From contig NC_132975.1 in assembly GCF_047496725.1 (NCBI RefSeq), forward strand, positions 6,924,001 through 6,988,000: a DNA stretch of 64,000 nucleotides, given 5' to 3'. The stretch comes from Anoplolepis gracilipes (Eukaryota > Arthropoda > Insecta > Hymenoptera > Formicidae). This document shows, one piece after another, positions 13,521 to 25,800 of this stretch. The position numbers were made by a program, and so were the translations under genes. Numbering within the stretch: the stretch's first letter is position 1; the number at the start of each line of letters is the position of its first letter. The notes beneath the pieces are model-generated. The model was not told the DNA's origin and did no database searches. It worked only from the letters and a program-made list of their open reading frames with translations.

Positions 13521-14383
13521 CTATTATGATTTAACAGTTTAATAGATTAATGTAAGAAGAATATAAACTAGACTATATAAACACTCTACAAGTATAAAAA
13601 GTATCTAAAAAATTAATTTAAAGTAAAATTAATTTAAAATAAAATAAAATTTTAATATATCTAAACTAATATTTTTTTTAAATTACAAATGAATGTATCG
13701 TATATATTCTGTAGAATAATTTCTAATTTTTATATAAATCCTTTTTGATGTAGAAAAAAATTTAATCGACTTGTATAATTTTCAAGGAAAAAAATTTATC
13801 AATCGACATATCTTCTCTTTAGCGTGTTTAATCTATTATGTTAGATATAAGAAATATTATGAGTGTCTTTTGTATTCTCATAAATATTTTTTATAAGAAA
13901 ATTTTACATATGTGTAAATTATAATTTTTTTATAATAGCCAAATTTTTACATTTTGTTTCTAATTTAAAATATAGCCGCATTATATTAAAATAAATAACT
14001 CTATCTGATTAATAATTAGTTAATTAATGATAAAGGTTTTTATGTGTATCTTTTATTTCTGGGGAGAAATATGTTATATACCGACGATTTTATAGAACAA
14101 AAATAAGCATATTTGCTGTACATATACATATGTAACAAAGAGAAAAAAAATATGAGACATGGTATATTCTTAAGTCTTGTAGTTAGCAATAAAATATTAA
14201 ATATGCTTAATTTCGTGGTTTATTGTATTCTGTAAACTTTTTCCTATACTGTACATATGTACAGTTATTTATGAATACAATTTACTGTTCATTATATAAT
14301 ATATTTATCATACATTCAAAATACTTTGTAATGTGTCTGATAAAAGTCACAAGAATATTTTTCGGTATATCTTTCTTACAACA

Positions 14384-14410
14384 TCTCTCTCTCTCTCTCT
14401 CTCTCTCTCT
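14384..14410. repeat. (CT)n microsatellite
   Basis: About 13 CT units. Confidence 0.9.
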
Positions 14411-14579
14411 ACAATTTATTTTGTACTATGATATTCATAGTTTTACATTGAATTTTATGGTGGATCACACACATACCACAATTGGGCGATAAATTGTGTT
14501 GGACTATTACTTGAGGTGATCTTATCACATATAAAAAAAACCACCATCTATGATATACTCTGTATAATAGTATGGACCA

Positions 14580-15010
14580 GCTGACAGCTGACTCACGGTA
14601 AATAAAGGAAGAAAAAGTGATCGATCGATCGTGTGTCTCCTCTTCAGCGTGCGACCTCAACTAGAGTGGCTTGATCTCGAGTAGCCGTGTACAAAAAGTG
14701 GTTTGTATCCACTTTCGCTACGTCAATAAATATTTACCTTGTTTTCACCCGCCATCGGCATTCGCTGTAATCGCGAGTGCAAGGATCGCACATAGATCGA
14801 TGAATAGAAGTACGTCACGAACGAAATCGACTCGTTCTCATTTGATGCGACCAAGTGATAAATATTTACGGGCTTTTCTACCTTGATTTTGCGACACCAT
14901 TGTACTTTGTAATATTCGTAACGGGGACGCGGCATACTGATTCGGATTCATCTCGCGGATGTATAATTTCCATCGATACATATTTATGCGTCCCACACAT
15001 TCAGATAAAT
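14580..15010. promoter_or_regulatory. GC-richer island with repeated forkhead-type words
   Basis: The 12-mer ATAAATATTTAC occurs twice, at 14726-14737 and 14858-14869. It contains the forkhead core. The island also holds ACGTCA words and GATCGATCGATC. Open frames on both strands overlap and show no family, so enhancer-like DNA is more likely than an exon. Confidence 0.3.
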
Positions 15011-15156
15011 CGCAATAATAATAGGATTACCGACGAGATTAAGCTTTGAACTATCAAATAATGGTTATATGATTTCCCTATTGTTTACGTAATGTTTATA
15101 TGTATTTTCTATTATATAAATCGTTATGATTTATTTATATATAATGCTCTAAAATT

Positions 15157-15193
<37 letters not shown>

Positions 15194-16364
15194 CTATAAA
15201 TTAATTTTTAAATAAACTTTGATTTTATTGATTTTAATACAATCCAAATTCTGTTGATATTAAAATTTAAAGGTATTAAAACAAGCATACTATTTTGTTT
15301 TGAAGGTTTAAATTCCCTATTAAAAAGTTAGAATAAAAAAATGTATATCCACAAAAATATCTATTTTAATAAAGATTGCTCTCTTTATTTCACTGTTGGT
15401 TTCGATATGTGTATGTGCGTGTCACAACTTTGATGCTATTTCAACTCTTTCGAGTAAAATGTTTTTTTTCAATGATCAAAACTAACATGCCTTCTGAAAA
15501 CTAAAAAAATGTGAAAAAATACATAAAGAGACAAATATAAAAAAGCATTGCAATAAAATGTGCAAATGATAAAATTTACAATTCAAAATTATTGAATTTT
15601 TCGAGAATTTTTAGAAATAAAATTACATTCTTTCTTAGTTATAAAAATAAATATTTTGAAAATAATCTTTTTATCTAGCACATTTTTTGGATTATTAGAG
15701 TACTGCTTCAAAACTTTTTTTTGTTCCGCAAAATAAACACACAGAACAATTAATTTATAAAATTCTACAATTTTTGCGAAAAACTTAATTAACACATTTG
15801 ATTCAATTTAAATGTGATGTTTTATTTCAATATAATTTTTGAAAAAATTAAACAAATATTTTCAATTATTAGAAATAAAAGTTCAGAAAAATATTTGATG
15901 AAAATTGTAGTTTTACTGCAATTACATATTTATTTTGTTAACATAATCATGTAATGTGTAGAACAAACATTTTTTTTCTTTTCCAATTTATGTACGGAAA
16001 TATGTCATAAAATCAATTTTACATTTGATAAAGGGGAAAGAGAAGGAAGGAAGAGAATAAAAAATTAACTTAATAAAAAAATGATAAAATCTAAAGAAAA
16101 AATATCTTTCGTGGACGTGAAAATAAATATGTAATTGAATAATGAATAATGAGAAATGTATAACTATGTAGATATGTTTCCGTATTTTACTTTGCCCTAA
16201 TTTCTACTTTTGTATAATCCCTAATTGGATTACTGGTAACATTTCATAATATATCAATTGGACAGTCTCATTTATTTTGCAGGTTTTGCTATATAAATGT
16301 GTAAAATATGTGAACATATGTAAACACATACATACGTACATACATATATATATGTACACTGCCC

Positions 16365-16446
16365 AACAATGATTCGTTCTGTTCTCTTAGCAAGCTAAAA
16401 ACGTAGAATTCCTATGTTCACCTAGGGGAACGAAACGAATTATTGT
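16365..16446. mobile_element. Palindromic MITE-like element
   Basis: AACAATGATTCGTTCTGTTC pairs with GGGAACGAAACGAATTATTG, and the middle (ACGTAGAATTCCTATGT) is itself palindromic, so the whole 82 bp folds into one hairpin. Confidence 0.65.
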
Positions 16447-16511
16447 CGAGAATAGTACATACATACACACATATGTATAATATATATGTATGTAATATAT
16501 TAAAGTAAAGC

Positions 16512-16646
16512 CAAGTCTACAATAGATGTTGTAAGCTTTAAGCCGTAAGAAATTGGCCAATTACAGTTAAATATGAAGAGACTAATCGAATATGATTGGT
16601 TAATTTCTTAGAGTTTAAGGCTTATTAAACTTATTGTAGACTCGGT
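16512..16646. mobile_element. MITE-like inverted-repeat element
   Basis: AGTCTACAATA...TTTAAGCC-TAAGAAATTGGCCAAT is inverted as ATTGGTTAATTTCTTAGAGT...AAGGCTTATTAAACTTATTGTAGACT. Arms of about 50 bp, total about 135 bp, no coding capacity. Confidence 0.7.
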
Positions 16647-18638
16647 AATATATCAATATATGATATATTATAATATCAAACCAATTATAGTTCATTTTAT
16701 GGAGAAGACTTTGGTGTATGTACGTATACTATACACTTTTCTATATTTATATTATATATTACAATATATTTTCTTAAATCACACACATTTTTTTTTAAAA
16801 TTTGAGACTTTTATATACTGAATAGTTTTTTATATTTTATGATGTATATTAATGAATCTGAACATATCTAATTTATTAAAAAGAATTAATAATCAATTTA
16901 ATTTAGAAAAAGAAAATCAAATAATCATATATGTATATTCTGATTATAATATCAAATAACCCATATAATATTTTTTCACAGATTAGTATAAATTTCTTAA
17001 AAATTCAAATACGGGAAGATGTTCAAATTAATTTTAAATTATTGTAAAATGTAGTTAATATATTCATAAAATATAGATCAGAATATTATTTCTTTAGCTG
17101 AAGTAATTAAATAATAGATTTCTACAAAGATATAGTTAAATAATATAGAATCATTGCATGTAGAAAACAATTATAAAAAAATAAAAAGTATCTTTGAAAG
17201 ATAATCGGCAAAGCTTCAACTGCGAATTCTCATTAAACATTAAAACAAGTTCTAGCGTCAGTTATTCACTGGGTCAGAAGTGGCGAGAGCACACTGAGAG
17301 TTGTTGCATTTAATCAGCTTTGCGGAAGATGTTATCCAATCGTCTCTTGCTGCCGCATCGGTGTGGATAACCAACCAAAGCAGCCCATCGTTACAGTTGC
17401 TAAAGTTTAGAAACTCCCAGAATGTTGGCATGCGAACAACCGTATCTACTTTCGCGAGATACTCATCTTGCTAAGAAACTAGACATAGCGCCAATATACG
17501 AAGTGTAAAAATTCGAAAAGAGAAAAACTAATTGCGAGACTAAAAAGTCACAAAACTCCTGGTTTTTACTTTTATTTCTTATAGTTTTTTTAACGCTTTG
17601 TGACCTATTGCTATTGACAGGAATCGTAGTACAAAGTGATATCACAAGCTTTACTCTCTTTTGGCTACGAATTTTTTAACGTATTCGCGTTCAATCTTTA
17701 TAAAAAAAAAACTTTCAGCAAATTTGTCTTTTTAATTCTTGTCAAATCTATACTTTAATAAAATTAAAATTTAATTAAAGTAGATTTGACCACAAAAAAC
17801 TTTTATAATTATACACTTAATATCCGAAATAATTGAAAAAAAAAGAATCAAAGAAACGAGAATAATATAAGTTTATTGTTGCAAATAAATTTGCAATAAT
17901 CATCAATATAGAAATGCAAATTTTTGAACCTTTTGTCAGATCTATGAGAACGTTCAAATGGCACCTTGGGGAACAAAAAGGCATACTAACTCGAAAGTAT
18001 ACTGGCGAACGAGCTTCGACAAGGTAAAGTATATATCATTGAATATAAACGGAATAAATGTCCAGAAAGAGGAAAAAAGAAAGTAATGCGCGATTATGCG
18101 ATCCTGAGCGTTGTTCTCGATCAAATTTCTATCTTCTATATTCTCGCAAGATCATAAATTTTTCCCTTGCAGAATCGCGCAGTCTATTACGTTTAAATAT
18201 ATTGAATCTTTTATCTTAAAATTGATATAGAATAATGTAATTTCCGCGTTGGAATTTAACGAAATAATCAGTGATAGAGTTCGCGTGTAACAGACTGCGT
18301 CCAAATCGCGAGAACAATTGAAATATTGATTGTGAAATTTATTTAAAGATTGTACCTATTGTTTTTTTTTTCTTTTAAACGAATATATATTGAACTACTG
18401 TAATTTGATAAAATATATGTTATGTAAAATGTGTGTCTTTATAAAATACGAAACTGAGTTTCTTTTTCTTATTAATCGCATGAAAGAATTAGCAATTTAC
18501 AAAACAGATGTTTATCAGCAATCTCTTTTGTCGATTTTAGAATTAAAAATTTTAATTATTTATTATTGCACAGCATAAAATTTTGCAGTAAATTATTGCT
18601 ATTTTTAATATTATTATATCGAGAAAATGGCGACTTAC

Positions 18639-18854
18639 CTGATTCATGTACGACCTGACGAACTCCATGCTTTGATCCAGAGCATAAGTATCGCTGCTAC
18701 AGGAATCGAGGATGAGAGCACCCAGCGTTGTGTTTGGCAGGAGTTCTGTATCATTGTTAATCTGATCCAGAACATACAACATAGCTTCCAATCGTTGCAT
18801 GCCCTTCTCTTCTTTCACGGCCCCGCATGGTGATGCGCCAATAGAGCTTGCGAT
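18639..18854 (-). CDS. Metabotropic glutamate receptor, second coding exon
   Basis: This exon encodes 72 residues (216 nt, phase 0 at both ends), receptor residues 54-125. It follows a good acceptor (pyrimidine-rich, TTGTTCAG) and ends AATCAG before GTAAGTC. It contains a CG pair followed by KEEKGMQRLEAMLYVLDQIN, then NNDTELLPNTTLGALILDSC and SSDTYALDQSMEFVRS. This is the classic mGluR series: the RLEAML helix, INND, LP-LG, ILDSC and the YAL-QS-EFVR helix of lobe 1 of the flytrap. Two N-glycosylation sequons are visible (NDT and NTT, about residues 87 and 94). The next exon should carry lobe-1 glutamate contacts, but I found no continuation between here and position 1, so the following intron is probably longer than 18 kb. 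The ILDSC-SDTYALDQS form fits an arthropod mGluR; the subtype is unresolved. Confidence 0.94.
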
Positions 18855-21800
18855 CTGAACAAATAAATGTGTATATGTATTTCACAGAGCTGTATTTTAT
18901 TTCACTTCATATTTTGAGAATTACGAAATATTACGAATTATTAATAAAACAATGTATTATAACGTAAAAATAACTTTTTAATAACAAGTTTTAACTAACA
19001 AATATTTTCCCTAGAAGCCAAATTTCGAATAAGTTTTTTTAATTTAATCGAAGCTAGATATGATTTAGAAATTAAAAGAAATTGGATAATTTTATTTTTC
19101 CGCTATATTTTTCTACGCATTATGTTTTGAATATTGCGTGAGTAATCTAAACAGAATAAAGGCACAATTCGAAACTGCATTGTTTTCGATCGAAACAATG
19201 CAGCTCTGTGATATTTTAACGACGATAGTGCGAAAGATAAGGTAGACGTTCAATTTCCATGGATTAATATCGTACTTTTCCCCAGAGCCATTCACTCCCA
19301 CAATGGCTACAATGGCGTATGTATAACCACGACTTGCGAGACACGAGATCGAAGGGGATCAAATTACAGGGAACTTTGACCCTTCGTCGTATCCTTGAAC
19401 ATTATGATCGGATGCGCTGCTGTTGACGTCAAGTTGAAGGAGTATGAGAGAAGTTGTGGTACAATACTATAAATCCGCGAGTCGCTACACTGATCGTATA
19501 CGAGAATTTCGTCAACCCCCGAAAATACACAGTCCGGCCAAACACGCTCGTAAATTCTGGCGACAACACAATTCCACCGCTGATTTTAATGTTTGCGAAA
19601 TCAGCTGGGAATGCTGATCATTTGTTTTCGGGGTCACAGAGCTTTCCCGGAATGAAAGCTTTTAATTCCAACAACTCGGAATTTGTTTTGGTCCCAAAAG
19701 TTCGAGTTATAAGGGATGACGATACCCTACTGCGTGCTTGACCTATAAAATTAGGCGCTTAATTTGTTACCATATGTACATATTTTGTATATTTTATTTC
19801 AATGAATTCTATGAATTTTATTTCATTTCATTTTTAATTCCATGAATATTTTAAATTTAGATTAATGAACCTTAAAGTCTCCCCAGTGATATAAATGTAT
19901 ATATAACAGGATATTATAATTTATAAATTTTATTACACACTTAGCGCTTTTTATTTATTTTTTAAAATTAGCATTATAATTCGCGTTGTCTCGAATTAAA
20001 ATATCTTATAATAAGCTGTTGTACCACTATATTTGCAAGATCGTATACAAAACCTAAAAATATTTTTAACACAAATATCAACCAGTTTGTTAACGTTGAA
20101 GCCTTAACTGATGTTTACATTAGATATATTCATAATATATTGTTTTCAATAAAATAAAATATTATATTTATATTAATAATTAATATAATAAAAGAATGGT
20201 TTTTGGAGACTTTCTTTAATTAAGAACTTTCATTTATTATAAAGGTGGAAAATCAATGTTAACGTTATCACTGGAAACATTGTTACATTGCTTCTTTAGA
20301 AATTCAGCTAAAGAAAACTAATCACCCAAGCGAGTTCGGGTCACTCGTTATTTAGGAGTCACTATATCGAGCAAGAACAATCGATGTAAGAAAGAAAGTT
20401 ATTCGTTGGCGGAAGTTCGGTGAACGACGTTATTTTGCACGAACTAGTTGCGCGACAACAATAAATCAGCTTAAAGTTTTCGATATTATTCCACCTATAA
20501 CTGAATAAAGAGGTAACATTTCACAAGAATGTTTACTCCACACTTTGTATAGCGATTGAACTTAGTCGTATTTAAGAGGAAGAAATCGAGCTTTTCTTTA
20601 GAGAAAATAGGTGGAACATTAATATAAAGAGAATTTTCCAGGTAAAGTATTGGAATACGTATATAAAATATTTTGTATGTATATAAAAATGTCTTCTTAG
20701 AAAAAATGTTAAAAGTTTCGAAATTGCATAAATATTGTACATTTTTATATTTAAATTATAAATGATTAATTATATAGCGAGGTTAGGTTTACACGTATTT
20801 TATTTAAATTTGATGATACACATTTTTATCAAATATTTTTATTAAATTTTATTAAATATTGTTAATATTGATAAAATTTACTTTCACGGAACGTAACTAA
20901 AAGTTTGAAAAAGCTTCTTTAAAAATTCACAAACTACATGTATATTATATATAGAAATGGTACAGTATATGATTATAGTGTGTGTGAGTGGTCTGTTATT
21001 TTTTAATCGTATAAAATAAATATTATATATTTTCGTTTTTGCACATCAAGTATCTCGCGATATTGCGCATAATTCTCCAAGAGAGTTCTCGAAAGTCAAT
21101 TTTTACGAAAAAGTTCAGACTGCCTTGATATTCGAGCTCAACTTTTGCAATTTTTGCAGTGCTGCGCTTATATATTCTCTTTATTTCTTATGTTCTTTTT
21201 CGGCGAAATATTTTGCGAAGATAAGACACTTGATATCTGCATGGCACTTAAATGGTATTAGGGTTTCTCACTATATTTTGTCAGAATCGCGCGTGATATG
21301 ACGTCAAAGGCGAGATCTGGGGTTGATTACGTCAAACTTTTGCGTAACATATATTAGATAATTTCGAGAGTTGGCTTATTTTCTGCGCGTCAACATAATA
21401 CAAAATACAGTATTTCTCGCAAAGCAACAGAACGTGAATATTAAATATGTCACCGAGTTCGTGTTTGTGATGCTCGAGATAAAATGAGGTCATATGTGAC
21501 TTAATAATAATTATTAGTCTCTCTATTTACTTTTCTTATTTTGTTTTTAAAATATATTTTTTCGGAAAAATATATGTATTTTATTTTTGACTGTATGAAA
21601 CATAATGGAACTTCGAAAAAGCAATTTTAATTAAAACTGTTGATTTTGATTTCTTATCAGTTTTTATAATAAATTGTGAAATGAGATAAAAAAGTGCTAG
21701 AGCGCAATAATTTTAATACATATAACTCACGTTATAAGCTTAAATTGCATCTATAAACATTTGCACTATTTATCTTTTTATTAATTTTTTTATTAATTAG

Positions 21801-22599
21801 CAGAGAAAATGAAGCTACCTTTTAATAACTAAAGGTGCAAAGTATATGTATCTATGTCTATAAATTTATACTTTTTCGTCGATTATATTAAACAAAGCTT
21901 TCGTTATGTCAGTTAATATTGGTAATAATAACGAATGCAAGAATGAATTTATTTATTTCTTCACCATCAGCAACGGACGTTGTATTTTTATTTAAAATAT
22001 TCGTTATTTTTAAGTGGACAAATTGCAAAGACAAGAGCACGATTTCTACGAGGTAATTTGAGAAGGAAGAATGAAGAAAAAGATAAAAAAATACAATTTC
22101 GTGAACACAAATACAATGTGCAGCAGAGTTGTGATATATGCATATTGACTCGCTCCGGGGCAAGTTCCGACAAGGAAGATTTCATATTAATTTAATATTT
22201 ACACATAGAAGTAAAATGTAAAAGCAGAAATGTATAACATTTAATTTATTGTGTAATTTTATAATACTTATTCTTCATATAACTATTGTTATACCCCTAT
22301 GTTAATATACTTTTTTTACAGTGCATATTTTCATATAAATTGCTCGAAAAATCTAATTATAAAATATTAGTTTAATATCGAAAATAAAGAGTTAATTACA
22401 TATGTAAATGGTCAAAGAAATTTATCTTTTATTTCATTTTACATTTAATTTATGAGTTCTATTATTAAACAATTACTAAAATATTTTAAAAATTTAAAAA
22501 ATAAAATATTGTAAATCTCAGCTCTCTCTTCTGCTAAGAAAAATTTGAATTTCAAAAGTTAACAAGAAGTATTGTTACATTTTGTGTAAAAATTCTTAC
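18855..22599 (-). other. mGluR intron between the two coding exons
   Basis: This is a phase-0 intron of about 3.7 kb, AT-rich, with no recognisable exon inside. It contains a palindromic CRE-type octamer TGACGTCA at 21299-21306 and a half site near 21346. Short open frames near 19454-19741 and 21909-22195 show no family resemblance and I read them as chance. Confidence 0.75.
21299..21306. promoter_or_regulatory. CRE octamer TGACGTCA in mGluR intron
   Basis: Exact palindromic CREB/ATF site, with a TTACGTCA half-like site about 45 bp away. Suggestive only. Confidence 0.3.
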
Positions 22600-22758
22600 C
22601 TGCTCATGCATTGGAAAGATCCCACCGAGAATGATGTCACCACTGATGCGTATCAACTTCGAGCCGTCCTCACCTCTATTCTTTGTGCTGTAACACTCGC
22701 TCGTAATCAGGAAACACCACATCCACAGCAAGATTTTGCGCAAGTTCATCTTGGACAT
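22600..22758 (-). CDS. Metabotropic glutamate receptor, first coding exon
   Basis: The exon encodes 53 residues from ATG at 22758. Residues 1-8 are basic and polar, about 9-19 are hydrophobic (ILLWMWCFLIT) and a SEC/YS stretch follows, which makes a typical signal peptide for a cell-surface receptor. Residues 38-53 read ISGDIILGGIFPMHEQ, which matches the start of the ligand-binding Venus-flytrap domain of class C GPCRs (family form GD-I-LGG-FP-HE). The exon ends with CAG followed by GTAAG, and 159 nt is exactly 53 codons, so the intron is phase 0 and joins in frame to the exon at 18639-18854. A second in-frame ATG (codon 4) exists; I chose the first because both leave a signal peptide. The receptor senses extracellular glutamate, or a related ligand, and signals through G proteins. 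Whether this is the mGluRA type or the mangetout (mGluRB) type cannot be settled without the ligand-contact residues, which lie outside the window. Confidence 0.92.
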
Positions 22759-22798
22759 GGAAACTGAACTATTCGAGCGGCTCGTGGTTGATACCTCA
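22759..22798 (-). other. 5' UTR part of mGluR exon with splice acceptor
   Basis: Upstream of the start codon only about 40 nt remain before a clear acceptor (ACGTTTTAG on the minus strand; an alternative AG lies 4 nt further in). The receptor mRNA must therefore have at least one more 5' untranslated exon to the right, and the promoter is not next to this exon. The best promoter candidate I see on this strand is at 53849, about 31 kb away. Confidence 0.7.
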
Positions 22799-23536
22799 CT
22801 AAAACGTAAAATAACATTTACAAGTTATTTTGCGAGTATGAAACTAGAGTAACGCATATGTGTAAATATATTTTTTTTATATGTGATAATATAATCAAAT
22901 TGTAGATGTTACACATTGATTACATTAAAATAATAGGAAGATGTTGAAGATATTAAATATTGAATTAGCATTAAATTATGTTTCCGAAGAAAAAACAATA
23001 CTGATGTACTTAATATTTTATTTTAATTAATTAAGATAAATGTTTGTCCTATACACATCTGTAATAATTGAGTTCTTTATATTTTTTTATGACATGATTT
23101 ATTAGTATTAGTATTGCAGCTACAATGTTTTTTAAGAATTATTTTGGAACGATTTATAAGTGGATGTTTTTTAAATTAAAACTTTCAATAACTGATAAGC
23201 AGCGTCATATATAATTCCCTGCTTGTGCGCTGAAAATATGAATTTATGGCAAAAAGAGATAAATCATACGTGCACAAAATATTTACAGAAATGTACATAT
23301 ATTGTATGTTATATTTTCCCCTCTCCCATTCCTGCTTATTTTTTAAAACTCTTTTATTCGAGTCACGATTTTTCTGAACTTATGAAATAGCTTTTCCTCG
23401 ACAATAAATCTCTGTCCGCGTTATGTTAAAACTTTTATGTTCAGAGATCAAATTTTTCAGATCATCGCTCTTGAATTGTCTTTTTAAAAAATGATCGCAA
23501 TATGTGTTGTTGCATTAGAAAATAATAAAGAATAGG

Positions 23537-23582
<46 letters not shown>

Positions 23583-25262
23583 GCATTGTGTATTTCGAAC
23601 ATTTAAGCCAGACATAATCTTTCTTTCTCCCTGATCCGACCTAATTCGGCTTAGAGTATTGCTGTCGCACGAGGATCAAAGTAACTCACACCCTTTTCCT
23701 TTAATTACTTCGTTGCTCGTCGGCATAGTATGGTCTCACATCTTTATTGCCCAATTTTCTTTCCGTAAAAAGCTCGATTTTTATCGTTAGATTCTTCAAG
23801 CAATTATCTTAAATTTAATCATTGTATAATTTATTCTAAAACGACGAGAAAAAAACGATTATTAATACATTACTCTTTAATTTTTTTCACCTGCTCGCTT
23901 TGAGGTGCTCATTGCTTTTACATACTCTGGCTTTTTCAAGTACACGTCATTCTCTCTCAAGGAAAAGTTGTTGATCGCGTACCTGCTTGTGCGCCTGTAA
24001 TTTCATTCGACGATGCAGATGAGAAGACAAGAAAACACTGGCAAAATTACTTTGTTAAACAAATTTCACTTTTGCTTACGGCGTGCTTCGATTTTCTAAT
24101 GTCTCTCTTTTGTCTTCTCTGAAAGCTATTTGAGGACGTAATTTTGCAATTTAATTCGAGTCTTTCATTTAATTTAAGCTCGTCGTTCGAGAGCATACTT
24201 ATCGTAGGTTCTTTATGACAACGATTAGAGGATATTTTAGCGTAGAAATGTATATTGTGTAATCGACTAACGTAATTATTCCAACATTTGTCTTATGATT
24301 GAATTCGTCCTACTTGAAAATATTTCTTATCGCGTGAACAGCGTATGCGAATAATTATCTAAATTTTTATCTAAAAGCAGTTAAAGGCTGTAGACGGAAA
24401 AAATTTGAGAGTATTGAGACATATAAAATATTCTCTGAAAGTTTAGTGATTGAACTTCGAAAGGAACATGTTAAAAAAGCAATTTCTTAATTTCATTCTT
24501 TCTTTTAAAATAGATCATTTATTCGAGATTAATAAAAAAATATTTTTTTTGTGTCTTTTGTTGATAAATGTTCAGAAAAAATCGGTATGGGATCATCTTA
24601 AATATTTACAGAAAAAAAAATAAAAACTGAAAATGACGTTTTTCTCGATAACTTAGGAAATAATAAAATTAGGGAGCTGAAATTTTGAGGAAATTTTTTT
24701 TTACAGTAAGGACATGACAGGCTAAATGTTATTTAAAAACTCATCGGGGGCATTTTTAATATGCTTATCCAGCTGTAGCCTTTTTAATTAAACTATGAGG
24801 CACATAAGACAATATAATCTATTATTTAATCTACTAAAGATGGAAGACATCTTCGATATGAAATATTTTTGTGCACGGATTTCAATAAAAACAAATACAA
24901 TTAACTGAATCTATCAATAAATTTCGATAAATACGAATACATATATTTCTTTATGTGATGTCATTTTACCAGTTCACATTCAAGAACACATGTAATACGC
25001 TAAACATTCAACGCCTCAACTGAGATTGAACGGCATTTTATCGAACATGCCAGAATTCAGCGAAGCGTGCCACTGCTCCGAGAAAGAATGTAGAGCATTG
25101 GTGCAACCTATGACAGTAATCGCCATGCAAATAATTTCGCGGAATTCTGACGCATAATTGAGATGCAATGTTTAATCGGTACTTTGAGCTCACTTTTATC
25201 ATTAAACTTATATTGTAAGAAATAAAATAGTCCATTTTCATCTTATCAGGGAAAGCGTTACA
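22799..25262 (-). other. Upstream intron of mGluR (inferred)
   Basis: Follows the acceptor of the first coding exon on the minus strand. AT-rich with no recognisable exon. GC-richer stretches at 23620-23730 and 23930-24010 show no coding pattern. Confidence 0.5.
23539..23575. repeat. (TA)n microsatellite
   Basis: About 18 TA units. Confidence 0.95.
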
Positions 25263-25355
25263 AAAATTGCTTTCTATTAAAATCAATATTAAAATATTAA
25301 TTTTAAAATCAATACTTTAATATTGACTTTTATTAAATTAGAAAGCAATTTTTAA
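25263..25355. repeat. Hairpin
   Basis: AAAAATTGCTTTCTATTAAA with TCAATATTAAA is inverted as TTTAATATTGA, TTTTATTAAATTAGAAAGCAATTTTT. Arms of about 32-36 bp with a short indel. Confidence 0.55.
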
Positions 25356-25439
25356 TTTATTAAATTATTAATTTATTAATTATTTTAATTTATTAAAACA
25401 ATTGTATTGTATCTCGACACGAGAACCTAGCTTTAAAAG

Positions 25440-25800
25440 TACTTGAAAAAATGGACTTATGTGATTATATAGGATCATATATAATTACATATAAATTTGA
25501 AATTTGAAGCAATCTGGTCATATGTAATATGATTTGTTCAAATATAATTATCTGAAATTTGGCGATATGATCTAATCATATATATATATATAATAGTATC
25601 CAAAATTTGGCGTGGTATGATCTTATCTTTATATATATTCGGCTAGATCTGTTTTCATATCTAGCCGAATATGATTATATATAAACATATATGGTCATAT
25701 AAAATCATTTTTATTATATATAATCACATAGAATTACATATGTTATCAGATCTTTTCATATCTAATTATGTGTATTTACATATGATTGTATTACATTTTT
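25440..25800. repeat. Palindrome-rich AT block
   Basis: Repeated ATATGATC, GATCATATAT and AATTACATAT words, an internal pair AAATTTGGCG, and a clean hairpin ATATTCGGCTAGAT / ATCTAGCCGAATAT at about 25635-25674. The two outer parts (near 25455 and 25730) are roughly inverted. Likely a decayed palindromic element. Confidence 0.5.

Larger units (their letters stand above)
13521..18638 (-). other. Downstream intron of mGluR, left part
   Basis: Apart from the elements listed separately, this is AT-rich DNA. I looked for the next mGluR exon (lobe-1 serine/threonine contacts and the IGVIG-SSS region) and did not find it. The patch 17230-17460 is GC-richer but shows no mGluR motif in any minus frame. 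Confidence 0.5.

Noticed and set aside
17230..17460. GC-richer patch as the next mGluR exon
   Set aside because: Read in all three minus frames it shows none of the conserved flytrap motifs.
18627..18833. Plus-strand frame over the second mGluR exon
   Set aside because: Antisense shadow of the real exon.
19454..19741. 95-codon plus-strand frame inside the mGluR intron
   Set aside because: Antisense to the host gene with no recognised family or splice context.
22582..22767. Plus-strand frame over the mGluR start exon
   Set aside because: Antisense shadow of the real exon.
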